Shown: piece after piece, positions 36,567-45,225 of the stretch | Position numbering within the stretch: the stretch's first letter is position 1 | Layout: every line of letters begins with the position of its first letter | Source: a bacterium 210917-DFI.7.65 | GTDB taxonomy: Bacteria; Bacillota; Clostridia; Oscillospirales; Oscillospiraceae | Direction of reading: 5' to 3' | Assembly (NCBI GenBank): GCA_020555865.1 | Contig: JAJCJJ010000002.1 | Location: 186,001-250,000, forward strand | DNA length: 64,000 bases | Program-made: the position numbers and the translations under genes | Notes under the pieces: generated by a model | Seen by the model: only the letters and a program-made list of their open reading frames with translations | The model's database searches: none | Told to the model about the DNA's origin: nothing

Positions 36567-36576
36567 GGAGTATGGT

Positions 36577-37857
36577 ATGAACCGAAACAAATTATCCTGG
36601 TCCGAACGCTACGCAGACCAACCGGTCAACCCGCAGCAAGCCGCTCTGTGGCAGGCGCAGACACAGCCGCCCGCGCCGCCGGCACCGAACGCCGGCCCGG
36701 GGATCCGAAACCCCTGGATCGACAGTCTTCCCCGTCGTGCGCGGGGCAGTCGGCGCGGTCTGGTGATCTTTCTACTGCTGCTTGCACTGCTGCTGGGCGT
36801 CAGTATTCTGTACGGCGTGCTGGTCGGCCCGCCGGATTACTATGATGCCCACCACGGCAATGACTCCGCTCCCCTGCTCAGCGACGGCGGCATGGAAACC
36901 TCCATCCCCACCATCAGCGGCGGAAGCACCAGGCTGGTGCTTACAGAAGAGCACGGCGCATCCCTGACCGCGGGCGAAGTTTTCGAAAAAGTCAATCCAT
37001 CCGTGGTTTCGGTGATCGCCGCCGACGGCAGCGGCGGCGCCTCCATTGGCACCGGCGTGCTGTTCACCTCCGACGGTTTTTTCCTCACTAACGCCCATGT
37101 GATCGATGGCGCTACCGACTGCACCGCACTGCTCAGCGATGGCCGCCAATACGAAGCCAAGCTGGTGGGATATGATTATATGCGTGACATAGCAGTGCTC
37201 AAAGCAATTGACGCCGTCGGTCTGCCTACGGCAGAGCTGGGTGATTCCAATACCCTTTCCGTGGGTGATAAGGTTTACGCCATCGGAAACCCGCTGGGTT
37301 TGGAACTGCGCAGCACATTGACGGACGGCATCGTTTCTTATATCGACCGGGATGTACGCATCGGCGGCCGCACTATGACCCTGATTCAGACCAATGCCGC
37401 CCTAAATAAAGGCAATTCCGGCGGCCCGCTGATCAACGAATATGGTCAGGTGATCGGCATCAATGCCGCCAAAATGAGCGCCGGCACCGGCGAAACCGGC
37501 GTCGAGGGTCTCGGCTTTGCCATTCCGACGGAAACGGCAGCTTACCTTGCCAATCAGATCCTGCAATATGGCCATTCCCTAGCGGACACCAGCCTCGGCA
37601 TCACGGTGCAGGCCATCGGCGAACCCGGCGATGAGGTACAGGGCGTGTTCGTCGTCACGGTAAACGAGAGCAGCTGCGCCGAAGCAGCCGGTGTTTGGCC
37701 CGGCGACGTGATCACTGCCGCCGACGGTCAAACCGTAACAACCACCAGCGATCTGCTCGCCGTCCGCCGCAGCCACAGCCCCGACGAGGAAATGGAGCTA
37801 ACGATTCTGCGTGGCACAGACACTTTGACCGTAGTCGTCATCCTGGATGCACTTTGA
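36577..37857 (+). CDS. HtrA/DegP-like S1C serine protease
   Basis: 426 aa. Cytoplasmic proline-rich N-terminus (about residues 30-55), one membrane helix (about 62-84), then a trypsin-like domain with triad His in LTNAHVIDGA, Asp in YMRDIAVLKA, Ser in LNKGNSGGPLIN, and a C-terminal PDZ domain (GVFVVTVNESSCAEAAGVWPGD). It lies 10 bp after the kinase gene, so the two-component system probably controls this membrane-anchored quality-control protease (as CssRS does in Bacillus; inference). A perfect terminator follows. Confidence 0.93.
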   Translation: MNRNKLSWSERYADQPVNPQQAALWQAQTQPPAPPAPNAGPGIRNPWIDSLPRRARGSRRGLVIFLLLLALLLGVSILYGVLVGPPDYYDAHHGNDSAPLLSDGGMETSIPTISGGSTRLVLTEEHGASLTAGEVFEKVNPSVVSVIAADGSGGASIGTGVLFTSDGFFLTNAHVIDGATDCTALLSDGRQYEAKLVGYDYMRDIAVLKAIDAVGLPTAELGDSNTLSVGDKVYAIGNPLGLELRSTLTDGIVSYIDRDVRIGGRTMTLIQTNAALNKGNSGGPLINEYGQVIGINAAKMSAGTGETGVEGLGFAIPTETAAYLANQILQYGHSLADTSLGITVQAIGEPGDEVQGVFVVTVNESSCAEAAGVWPGDVITAADGQTVTTTSDLLAVRRSHSPDEEMELTILRGTDTLTVVVILDAL

Positions 37858-37911
37858 TCCTTTTCGTTTTTCCACCGCAGAGCATACCGAACAACCGACC
37901 GATTCATGTAC

Positions 37912-37954
37912 AAAAGGCGGGAGCCATTCCGGAGTGGAATGGCTCCCGCCTTTT
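37912..37954. terminator. Bidirectional terminator
   Basis: Perfect 19-bp stem (37912-37930 with 37936-37954), starting AAAAGGCGGGAGCC, 5-nt loop; between htrA and thrS (convergent). Confidence 0.93.
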
Positions 37955-37983
37955 CTGACCGGTTTTCACGCACCAGGCAGCGC

Positions 37984-39774
37984 TTATTTTTTCGCCTTGG
38001 AGTCCACCACGTCCTTCAGCAGGGCGATAAAGTCCTCCATGCTCATAGCACCCAGGTCGCCTTCGGCGCGGTGCCGAGGTGAAACCGTGCTGTTTTCCAT
38101 ATCCCGATCGCCCACAACCACCATATAGGGTACTTTGTCCATCTGCGCTTCGCGGATCTTTTTGCCGATCTTCTCGTTGCGGTAATCCACTTCCACACGG
38201 AATCCCAAATCCTCCAGCTTTCTGGCCTGCTCAGCACAATAATCGCCGGCGCGGTCGGTTACGGGCAGAAAACGCACCTGTTCAGGGGCCATCCATGTGG
38301 GCAAAGCGCCAGCGTATTTTTCAATCAGCAGCGCCAAGGTCCGCTCATAGCAGCCCATAGAAGTACGGTGGATAATATAGGGCGTCTTTTTCGTGCCGTC
38401 AACATCCGTATACTCCATACCAAACTTTTCTGCCAGCAGCATATCGATCTGGATTGTGATCAGCGTATCTTCCTTGCCGAACACATTCTTAATCTGAATA
38501 TCCAACTTGGGACCATAGAAAGCCGCTTCATCAATTCCCACTTTATAGTCGATTCCCAAATCGTCCAGAATTTTTTTCATTACGCTCTGAGCATGCTCCC
38601 ACTGCTCGGCAGTACCCTCATATTTGTTGCCGGGATTTGCAGGATCCCACTGCGAGAAACGGAAAGAACAGTCCTCTTTTAACCCGAGCGTTTCCAGGCA
38701 ATAGCTAGCCAGCTCAAAGCAGCCGCGGAATTCATCCTCCAGCTGATCGGGACGCAGGATCAAATGACCTTCGGAAATCGTAAACTGACGCACACGAATG
38801 AGTCCATGCATTTCACCGCTGTCCTCGTTACGGAACAGTGTGGACGTTTCGCCCAAACGCATGGGCAGATCACGGTAACTGCGGGCACGATTCAGGAAAA
38901 CCTGATACTGGAACGGGCAGGTCATGGGACGCAAGGCAAAACACTCCTTGGTTTCATCGTAAGGATCACCCAGAATAAACATGCCATCCAAATAATGATC
39001 CCAATGGCCGCTGATCCGATACAGATCCCGCTTAGCCATCAAAGGCGTTTTTGTAAGGAGATATCCTCGACGTTGCTCGGTATCTTCAATCCAGCGCTGA
39101 AGCTGCTGAATGACCCGCGCACCCTTGGGAAGCAGGATGGGGAGTCCCTGACCAATGACGTCTACCGTGGTAAAATACTCCAATTCGCGTCCCAGCTTAT
39201 TATGGTCACGCTTCAGGGCTTCTGCCTGCTGCTCCAGATAGGCATCCAGTTCCTCCTTCTTGGGGAACGCAATACCGTAGATACGCTGGAGCTGCTTGCG
39301 GCTGGAATCACCACGCCAGTAGGCGCTGTTGCAGGCCGTCAACTTGATGCCGTTGCCCTTGATGCGGCCGGTGGAGTCCAGGTGGGGGCCAGCGCACAGA
39401 TCCGTAAAATCACCCTGCTGATAAAAAGAAATCACTGCATCTTCGGGCAAATCGTTGATCAGCTCCACTTTATAGGGCTCGTCTTTCATCAATGCTAACG
39501 CCTCCGTGCGCGGCAGTTCAAAACGCTCCAGCTTCAGCTTTTCCTTGCAGATCTTGCGCATTTCCGCCTCAATCTTGGAAAGGTCCTCCGGAGTAAATGT
39601 TTCCTCGCTGTCCAGATCGTAATAAAATCCGTTTTCAATCGCTGGACCGATGGCCAGCTTGGTGCTGGGCCACAAGCGCTTGACCGCCTGCGCCAGCACG
39701 TGAGAACAGGTGTGCCAATAGGTTTTGCGATACTGCTCGTTTTCAAAAGTGTACTGCTTATTTTCTTCGCTCAT
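37984..39774 (-). CDS. thrS: Threonyl-tRNA synthetase, TGS-less form
   Basis: 596 aa. Charges tRNA-Thr. It starts almost directly in the editing/N2 domain (YWHTCSHVLAQAVKRLWP, zinc-type HxxxH, and CAGPHLDSTG), so the usual 60-residue N-terminal TGS domain is missing. Class II motifs follow: motif 2 FRNEDSGEMHGLIRVRQF, motif 3 GCYERTLALLIE, and the anticodon-binding domain. The ATG has AGGAGGAACTTTT before it. Expression is controlled by an upstream T-box. Confidence 0.95.
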   Translation of the reverse strand: MSEENKQYTFENEQYRKTYWHTCSHVLAQAVKRLWPSTKLAIGPAIENGFYYDLDSEETFTPEDLSKIEAEMRKICKEKLKLERFELPRTEALALMKDEPYKVELINDLPEDAVISFYQQGDFTDLCAGPHLDSTGRIKGNGIKLTACNSAYWRGDSSRKQLQRIYGIAFPKKEELDAYLEQQAEALKRDHNKLGRELEYFTTVDVIGQGLPILLPKGARVIQQLQRWIEDTEQRRGYLLTKTPLMAKRDLYRISGHWDHYLDGMFILGDPYDETKECFALRPMTCPFQYQVFLNRARSYRDLPMRLGETSTLFRNEDSGEMHGLIRVRQFTISEGHLILRPDQLEDEFRGCFELASYCLETLGLKEDCSFRFSQWDPANPGNKYEGTAEQWEHAQSVMKKILDDLGIDYKVGIDEAAFYGPKLDIQIKNVFGKEDTLITIQIDMLLAEKFGMEYTDVDGTKKTPYIIHRTSMGCYERTLALLIEKYAGALPTWMAPEQVRFLPVTDRAGDYCAEQARKLEDLGFRVEVDYRNEKIGKKIREAQMDKVPYMVVVGDRDMENSTVSPRHRAEGDLGAMSMEDFIALLKDVVDSKAKK

Positions 39775-39808
39775 AAAAGTTCCTCCTCACTATGTTTGCG
39801 GGGAAGGG

Positions 39809-40095
39809 CAACAAAACACCCCACCCCTGACAACATTTCAGGGGTGGGGCATACCAAAAGCGCTCCACGGTTCCACCCTGCTTACGAAACACATAAAAGA
39901 CAGTTTCGTCGCTCGTGACCTCTGTAACGGGAGGACCCGTTCCGGTCTACTGACAGCTCTTCCAAGTGACGCTGTGTTCGGCGGACAGCTCGGGAGTGGT
40001 TCGGATCCGCCTTCCTGCGCAGGGCGCTCACAGCAACTGCACCCCTCTCTGCGCGCCGAACTGGCGACTGTTTTCTCCGTCAAAGCCATTTTAAC
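39809..40095 (-). promoter_or_regulatory. T-box riboswitch, threonine type, with terminator
   Basis: Minus strand contains the T-box core AGGGTGGAACCGTGG (about 39866-39880), a stem I with GAACC-type specifier loop in which an ACC threonine codon is followed by A (near 40004-40010), stem II/III blocks, and an intrinsic terminator CCCCACCCCTGA / TCAGGGGTGGGG (39819-39849) with TGTTTTGTT. It senses uncharged tRNA-Thr and lets transcription read into thrS. The specifier assignment is inference. Confidence 0.9.
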
Positions 40096-40101
40096 GAAGA
40101 C

Positions 40102-40130
40102 ACTATATCACCGGACAGGCGAATTGTCAA
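40102..40130 (-). promoter_or_regulatory. Promoter of the T-box/thrS transcript
   Basis: Minus strand TTGACA (40125-40130), 17-bp spacer, TATAGT (40102-40107). It overlaps the last codons and stop of the preceding small membrane-protein gene. Confidence 0.8.
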
Positions 40131-40512
40131 GGACATTCCCTCGGCTTTTTGCCAGCCAATCTATGGGAAGAAAGATCTCTGCCACCAGAACCGCCAGTCC
40201 CAGATGGAGCAGCCACGCGCCGATGCGCAGCAGGTACAGGACCGAAAGCAGTCCGCACTTCATGGCCGCATAAACTGGAAATACCAGCACCATAAAAAAC
40301 AGACACAAAATGATTACCCGCGGCAACACCTCCCGCCCCAGCGCATACAGCACAGCGGCCAACACCAGGAAAAAGGCCAGAAGCGGCGCAAAAACTTGTG
40401 CCGGAAGCCCTTCCAACGAGCGAAAAAAAGAAACGCCGGGCAGATAGGGAAGGAATATCCCCAGCAGCGCCGCCGCACTCCCCGCAATACCAATATAATT
40501 GCTGCGCTTCAT
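40108..40512 (-). CDS. Small multi-pass membrane protein
   Basis: 134 aa with four predicted hydrophobic helices: IGIAGSAAALLGIFLPYLP, FAPLLAFFLVLAAVLYAL, VIILCLFFMVLVFPVYAAM and LLHLGLAVLVAEIFLP. Family not recognised. The ATG giving MKRSNYIGIAG is preferred to the upstream Met because AGCGGAC-like purine-rich sequence lies before it; the choice is weak. Its 3' end carries the thrS promoter. Confidence 0.65.
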   Translation of the reverse strand: MKRSNYIGIAGSAAALLGIFLPYLPGVSFFRSLEGLPAQVFAPLLAFFLVLAAVLYALGREVLPRVIILCLFFMVLVFPVYAAMKCGLLSVLYLLRIGAWLLHLGLAVLVAEIFLPIDWLAKSRGNVLDNSPVR

Positions 40513-40698
40513 AATTGTCCGCTCCCCTGGCCGCATTGCTACTCATTTTCCGTACAGACACATAAAATAAATTCATATTTTTAATTATAAATTACAAAAT
40601 ATATAATTACAAGTTTATAAATAAATTTATAGACCATTTCCATTTTGCACCTTATGTGGCTATCATAAAGCAACAGAACATTGGAAGGGTGGCGTCAT

Positions 40699-41031
40699 TT
40701 GGCTCTGGATTATCACATGATCGGGCGGCGAATCGCCCGGCGCAGAAAAAAGCTCCGGTTGACCCAAGCAAAAGTCGCAGAGTTATGCGATATTACCAAC
40801 CAGTATTTATCCAATATTGAACGTGCCACGTCCGTTCCCTCACTTGAAACGATTATGCGTCTGGCTGCCGCATTGGATACCACACCAGATGAGTTTCTGG
40901 TGGGCGCTGCCCGCCCAGAGAAGGACGAATGGCGCAGCGTGGCCGAACAGCTGCGCACTTTGTCGCCCCAGCAGTTGGAACTGGTGCGCAGTTTCATCGA
41001 ATGGACAACCCAGCAGGACGCACTGACCTGA
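40699..41031 (+). CDS. XRE-family helix-turn-helix protein
   Basis: 110 aa. HTH_3 domain at about residues 8-62 (IGRRIARRRKKLRLTQAKVAE.. NQYLSNIERATSVPSLETIMRLAAALD) and a short C-terminal helix pair. TTG start 6 nt after AAGGGTGG. Family of small phage-like or AbrB-context repressors common in clostridia; target unknown. Confidence 0.88.
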   Translation: MALDYHMIGRRIARRRKKLRLTQAKVAELCDITNQYLSNIERATSVPSLETIMRLAAALDTTPDEFLVGAARPEKDEWRSVAEQLRTLSPQQLELVRSFIEWTTQQDALT

Positions 41032-41046
41032 CCTTTATAAAAATAC

Positions 41047-41077
41047 AAGGGACTGCCCGGCGGGCGGTCCCTTTTCT
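41047..41077 (+). terminator. Terminator after XRE gene
   Basis: AAGGGACTGCCC pairs with GGGCGGTCCCTT across GGC, followed by TTCTC. Confidence 0.75.
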
Positions 41078-41109
41078 CTACTTCTTGCAGAAATGCTCCA
41101 GCAGGCACA

Positions 41110-41138
41110 TTGCAAATCTGTAGATGCCATGCTATACT
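41110..41138 (+). promoter_or_regulatory. Promoter for the membrane protein gene
   Basis: TTGCAA (41110-41115), 17-bp spacer, TATACT (41133-41138). Confidence 0.65.
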
Positions 41139-41205
41139 TATTATTACTTTATTTCGATACATTGACAGCAGGCGCTGCTGCGCCGGGTTGTACAGGAGCG
41201 TTCTT

Positions 41206-41973
41206 ATGGCACACCAAACCAAATGGCGCATACTCTATGCGCTTTTTCCTATCCTGGGCGTTTGCGGCTTTTTTTTACGGGCAGCGCAGCTGCGTCTTGG
41301 GTTCACAGCGGCGGCACTGCCCAGAACCGACTTTCCTCCCGCGGCAGCGCTGGCCGTTTTAACTGCCGCAATGCTGATTCTTGCCGCGTTGCTGGCACAG
41401 CTGCCTCCGCCGCAGGATGCCCGTTCCTTTCACCATACGCTGTATAGTTCTCCCCATCGGATACTGCTTCGTTTGTGTGCCGCGCTGATCGCGCTGTGGG
41501 GCTTTGCGCTTCTGTACTTCGATCAGCCCGACGGATCGTTCCGCCTGCTGGCTGTCGCTTTCTGCCTGCTGACTGCACTCTGCCTTCTGCTGTTGTCATC
41601 CTCTCCAACACATGCCGCCTTGGCGCTGGCAGAAATCACCTGCTGCTCCACCGGATGGCTGGCAGTGCTGTTCAGCCGCCACGCTTCCGATCCGGTTCTG
41701 CCGGATTTTTGGCCTCCGCTGCTGGCCCTGTGCGCCACTTCGTTGAGCGCTTGCTTTCTCACCAGCGCAGCCTGCGGATGGCCCAAGCTTCGGCGTACCA
41801 TGTTCGCATTGCTCGCAGGCGGCACCCTGTGCCTCATCGCCTTGGCCGACTGTTGCGCAGTGACTTTTTCGCCCCGTTTTTTTGCATATTTGGCCGCCGC
41901 CCTGTGGCAGCTGCATGGTGCATTCTGTCTTCTCTTTTCGTCCAGCCCGCAAACGACGCATCGCTCCATCTGA
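41206..41973 (+). CDS. Hypothetical membrane protein, about seven helices
   Basis: 255 aa, mostly hydrophobic helices (e.g. ILYALFPILGVCGFFLRAAQL, AALAVLTAAMLILAALLAQL, LLAVAFCLLTALCLLLLSS). Family not recognised. ATG 8 nt after AGGAG; open frames extend further up without a site. Own promoter and a terminator, so monocistronic. Confidence 0.6.
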   Translation: MAHQTKWRILYALFPILGVCGFFLRAAQLRLGFTAAALPRTDFPPAAALAVLTAAMLILAALLAQLPPPQDARSFHHTLYSSPHRILLRLCAALIALWGFALLYFDQPDGSFRLLAVAFCLLTALCLLLLSSSPTHAALALAEITCCSTGWLAVLFSRHASDPVLPDFWPPLLALCATSLSACFLTSAACGWPKLRRTMFALLAGGTLCLIALADCCAVTFSPRFFAYLAAALWQLHGAFCLLFSSSPQTTHRSI

Positions 41974-41985
41974 AATACTCCCTCT

Positions 41986-42017
41986 GCGGGGCTGCCCTTT
42001 TTGGGCGCCCCGCTTTT
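41986..42017 (+). terminator. Terminator after membrane protein gene
   Basis: GCGGGGCTGCCC / GGGCGCCCCGC with TTTTT loop and TTTT tail. Confidence 0.75.
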
Positions 42018-42068
42018 CCGTACCGCGACAAGCTGCACACCCCGGCTGACACCTCGCCGGAGCACAAT

Positions 42069-42103
42069 AAAAAACGGGGACGGCGCTGCCGTTCCCGTTT
42101 TTT
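42069..42103. terminator. Second, bidirectional terminator
   Basis: AAAAAACGGGGACGG pairs with CCGTTCCCGTTTTTT (one mismatch-type pair), short loop. About 145 bp of AT-rich sequence with no ORF or site follows before tadA. Confidence 0.8.
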
Positions 42104-42248
42104 ATTTGGATGGAAGATTTTGATGAAAAGAAGAATGTTCAATTGCTTCATGTACACAGGATACCTTTGGATTATTACAAAACAAAGCATGAATTGTTAC
42201 AAAATTATGAAATTTCGAAAAAAGTTTCTTTCTGTCGCAGAGCGCCTG

Positions 42249-42704
42249 TTATTCCCCGGTACGCAGCTCACTGAAAAACCGCTGAAGGACAGCGGCACAC
42301 TCCTCCGCCAGGATGCCGCCCACCACAGCAGGACAGTTTGGATAATCCTCCATAAAAAGGTTGCTCACACCGCCCACCGCGCCCATGGCGCGATCCCGCG
42401 CGCCGTAATACACCCGGCCAATGCGGGCATTTAAAATGGCACCGGCGCACATGGGGCACGGCTCCAGCGTGACATACAGTTCGGCCTCACTCAGCCGCCA
42501 GCTGCCCAGGCGGGCGTTGGCCGCCTCGATGGCCTCCATTTCCGCGTGGGAAGATGTGCGTTGCCGCTCCTCCCGCCGGTTGCGCCCTTCTCCCACGATT
42601 TCCCCGTGGAGCACGATCACACAGCCCACTGGCACTTCGCCGCACTCCGCCGCCTCTTGCGCCAGCTCCAGTGCCCGGCGCATATAGCGTTCTTCCCATC
42701 TCAT
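42249..42704 (-). CDS. tadA: tRNA-specific adenosine deaminase TadA
   Basis: 151 aa. Converts A34 to inosine in tRNA-Arg(ACG). Zinc-site motifs HAEMEAI (His, catalytic Glu) and PCPMCAGAI (two Cys) are intact, with the family opening RYMRRALELAQEAAECGEVPVG. The start MRWEERYMRR has AAAGGG just upstream; the track's longer N-terminal extension has no site and is unlike the family. Confidence 0.94.
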   Translation of the reverse strand: MRWEERYMRRALELAQEAAECGEVPVGCVIVLHGEIVGEGRNRREERQRTSSHAEMEAIEAANARLGSWRLSEAELYVTLEPCPMCAGAILNARIGRVYYGARDRAMGAVGGVSNLFMEDYPNCPAVVGGILAEECAAVLQRFFSELRTGE

Positions 42705-42852
42705 ATCGTTCCCTTTTGCTCCTTTCATCGGCGCTGCTTTCTGCTGCCATTTTACCACATCCTGCAAATTTTTGGAACATTTGTATATCCCGGCGCATAT
42801 TTGTCCAAACTGAACATAGGTTAATGGTACAAGGTACAAGGAGTGGATAAAA

Positions 42853-43113
42853 GTGGGTGACAAACTGGTGCGTTTCAAAAAACGGACGTCAGAAGACATG
42901 GAGCTTGACGAACTGCTGCGCTCCCTTTCCCGCACGCAGCGGGAAATTGATCTTGCCTACAATCATTTTAACTTTACCAGCGACCCGGATTTGATCGAAT
43001 CCTGCGTATACGAGATCTCTTCCCTGCAGTGCCGCTACAATTATTTGCTGCGGCGCGTCAAGGAGCGCGGCGGCAGCGCCGTCATCGGCGCTCTTCCTGG
43101 CCGCGAAATATGA
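42853..43113 (+). CDS. DUF2508 (YaaL-like) protein
   Basis: 86 aa, mostly two helices (MELDELLRSLSRTQREIDLAYNHFNF.. VYEISSLQCRYNYLLRRVKERG). Family DUF2508, which in Firmicutes commonly precedes bofA, as it does here. GTG start with AAGGAG upstream. Function unknown. Confidence 0.82.
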   Translation: MGDKLVRFKKRTSEDMELDELLRSLSRTQREIDLAYNHFNFTSDPDLIESCVYEISSLQCRYNYLLRRVKERGGSAVIGALPGREI

Positions 43114-43137
43114 GGGCGGAAAGGACGGGCCGAAACC

Positions 43138-43404
43138 TTGAACATTGCCGAACAATTCTTTATCGCCATTGCTGTGCTTTTTCTGGCGCTGATCGCTTTT
43201 AAGCTGTTCTCCGCGCCGCTGCGGCTGGCGCTGCGGGTGGGGGCCAACACCGCCCTGGGCTTTCTGGCACTGATTGCCCTGGACCTGTTCAGCCCCCTTC
43301 TGGGACTGCACATTGCCGTAAACCTGGTCAACGCACTTATCGTAGGCATTCTCGGACTGCCTGGCCTGGCGCTGCTGGTGTTGATGCAGTGGGTATTTTT
43401 ATAG
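43138..43404 (+). CDS. bofA: BofA-like sigma-K processing inhibitor family protein
   Basis: 88 aa with two to three hydrophobic helices (IAIAVLFLALIAFKLF.. GFLALIALDLFSPLLG.. VNLVNALIVGILGLPG), and the BofA-like GLPGLALLVLMQ end. BofA, with SpoIVFA, holds SpoIVFB inactive until the sigma-K checkpoint in spore formers. It follows the DUF2508 gene by 24 nt, the usual pairing. TTG start. Confidence 0.8.
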   Translation: MNIAEQFFIAIAVLFLALIAFKLFSAPLRLALRVGANTALGFLALIALDLFSPLLGLHIAVNLVNALIVGILGLPGLALLVLMQWVFL

Positions 43405-43444
43405 TACATAGCTGGCAGGACAGCCTCTCTTTTCATCCTTCCGG

Positions 43445-43486
43445 AAACAGCCGCGTTCCGCTATCGGCGGAACGCGGCTGTTTTTT
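43445..43486. terminator. Bidirectional terminator
   Basis: CAGCCGCGTTCCGC pairs with GCGGAACGCGGCTG (43448-43461 and 43467-43480) with AAA/TTTTTT flanks. Ends bofA and degV. Confidence 0.9.
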
Positions 43487-43497
43487 ATGTATGCCTT

Positions 43498-44388
43498 TTA
43501 TTGCGCAAACGCTTGATAATCCACGCAGCCTGTCTCCGGCAGCTCACGGCAGCAAAGCACCGCCACTGCGCCGGGGCCGATGTGGCAGGACACGCTCAGC
43601 GACAGCGGATCCATATAAACAGGATATCCCGGGAAGCGCGCCTTCACTTCTTCAATCCAGGCTTTGCCTTCTTCCTCCGCACAGGTGTATGCGCCGCGGA
43701 TGTACATGCTTTGTCCGGCAAAACGCTCGGTCAGATCCTTCTCCAGCGCGTCCAGCATAGTCTTTTTGGCTTGTTTCAGGCCCCGCACTTTCGCAAAAGC
43801 ATCCAGTTTGTCACCTTGGATCTGCAGCACGGGCTTAATGTTCAGCACCGTGGCAAACGTTGCCGCTGCCGGTGTAATGCGCCCGCCTTTCTTGAGGTAT
43901 TTCAGCGTATCCAGCGTGATATAAATGCTGGCCTGCCGTCCGTCCCGCTCCAGAATCTCCTGAATTTGGCGGCCTTCATACCCTTTTTGCGCCAGCACAA
44001 GCGCCTCCAGCACAGACTGCTTCATCGACCAGGAAATGCGCTGGTTGTCCACCACAAAAACGCGGCCTTCATAGTCCTGCGAAAGCATTTTCGCCGTTTC
44101 ACAAGAACTGCTCAGACCACTGGACATGGGGATATACACCACCTCGTCATACGCTTCCAGGGCCTTGTCCCATAAATTCAGCACCGCCTCCGGCGTCGGC
44201 TGTGATGTTTTGACGTCCGCATTCTGTGCCAGGAAACGGTAAAATTCCTCCTGACTCAGGGTAATATCTTCATAATACAGCTCGTCATTGATAAAAAACG
44301 GCATCGGCAGCACTGTAATCCCCAGTTTTTTTGCCTCTTCCTGAGTAATGCCGCTGTTGCTGTCTGTAATCACTGCAACTTTTTTCAT
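43498..44388 (-). CDS. DegV-family fatty-acid-binding protein
   Basis: 296 aa. Two-domain DegV/FakB fold. N-terminal block KKVAVITDSNSGITQEEAKKLGITVLP, ligand-contact SSGLSSSC, and the C-terminal KARFPGYPVYMDPLS.. HIGPGAVAV. FakB-type proteins bind fatty acids for the FakA kinase; without a fakA nearby the exact role is open. The start is the ATG after GGAGGGG; the track's 37-residue upstream extension is rejected. Confidence 0.9.
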   Translation of the reverse strand: MKKVAVITDSNSGITQEEAKKLGITVLPMPFFINDELYYEDITLSQEEFYRFLAQNADVKTSQPTPEAVLNLWDKALEAYDEVVYIPMSSGLSSSCETAKMLSQDYEGRVFVVDNQRISWSMKQSVLEALVLAQKGYEGRQIQEILERDGRQASIYITLDTLKYLKKGGRITPAAATFATVLNIKPVLQIQGDKLDAFAKVRGLKQAKKTMLDALEKDLTERFAGQSMYIRGAYTCAEEEGKAWIEEVKARFPGYPVYMDPLSLSVSCHIGPGAVAVLCCRELPETGCVDYQAFAQ

Positions 44389-44507
44389 GGATAGATCCCC
44401 TCCCTCATCTACCAAATTGGCAAAGCACTCTGCCACATTCGTTTTCGGCGAACAAGCCGTCCGAAAGCCGCCGTACGGCAGGCAGCGTCCGAATTGCATA
44501 TGTGGTT

Positions 44508-44535
44508 ATTGTAACACATTATCAAAAATATACAA
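44508..44535 (-). promoter_or_regulatory. Promoter of degV-like gene
   Basis: Minus strand TTGTAT (44530-44535), 16-bp spacer, TACAAT (44508-44513). Confidence 0.5.
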
Positions 44536-44662
44536 GAGCTGCCCCGGCGAAATTTCCCACGGCACGCCCCCTCAAAAAGAAAATACAAAAATGAGATATC
44601 AAGAGAAAAAATAAGTTATCACGAGATATAAAAAGAATACAATAAAAAACTCAATTTTTTTG

Positions 44663-44691
44663 TTGACATACTGTGCGCCGCGTGGTATAAA
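44663..44691 (+). promoter_or_regulatory. Promoter of rplM-rpsI
   Basis: TTGACA (44663-44668), 17-bp spacer, TATAAA (44686-44691), in an AT-rich stretch. Confidence 0.88.
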
Positions 44692-44698
44692 TAAACAT

Positions 44699-44760
44699 GC
44701 TTTCCATGTTTCCATGCTGATGGAAAGCTTTTGCATTGTTTTCAAAAGGAAATTCAAATA
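44699..44760 (+). promoter_or_regulatory. Leader structure before rplM (L13-leader type)
   Basis: Stem GCTTTCCAT (44699-44707) with ATGGAAAGC (44720-44728) followed by TTTTGCATTGTTTTC, near the transcript 5' end. Firmicutes rplM often has a short L13 leader bound by the ribosomal protein for feedback; assignment here is by position and shape. Confidence 0.5.
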
Positions 44761-44777
44761 AATGGAGGAAAATCAAT

Positions 44778-45209
44778 ATGTCCACTTATATGGCAAAAAT
44801 GGGCGAAACCGTCCGCAAGTGGTATATTCTGGACGCCGCCGGCAAGCCCTTGGGCAAGACCGCTGTGGTGGCCGCCGACCTGCTGCGCGGCAAGCGCAAG
44901 CCTGAATATACTCCCCACGCCGACTGCGGTGACAACGTGATCATCATCAACGCGGCTCAGGCCGTGCTGACCGGCAAAAAGGGCACCCAGAAGTTTTACC
45001 GCACCCACTCCGGCTGGGTGGGCGGTCTGAAGGAGACCCCCTACCGCATCCTGATGAAGGAACAGCCCCAGACAGCCATGCGCGTGGCGGTCCGCGGCAT
45101 GCTGCCCAAGAACTCCCTGAGCCGCGCGTCCCTGTCCCGTCTGCACATCTATGCAGATGCAAACTTTGAGCAGCAGGCTCAGAAGCCTGAGGCTTATGCA
45201 GTCGACTAA
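44778..45209 (+). CDS. rplM: 50S ribosomal protein L13
   Basis: 143 aa, standard L13 (WYILDAAGKPLGKTAVVAADLLRGKRKPEYTPHADCGD.. VRGMLPKNSLSRASLSRLHIYADANFEQQAQKP as blocks). GGAGGAAAAT before ATG. Cotranscribed with rpsI 16 bp later. Confidence 0.98.
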   Translation: MSTYMAKMGETVRKWYILDAAGKPLGKTAVVAADLLRGKRKPEYTPHADCGDNVIIINAAQAVLTGKKGTQKFYRTHSGWVGGLKETPYRILMKEQPQTAMRVAVRGMLPKNSLSRASLSRLHIYADANFEQQAQKPEAYAVD

Positions 45210-45225
45210 TAGGAGGTAGACGAGA

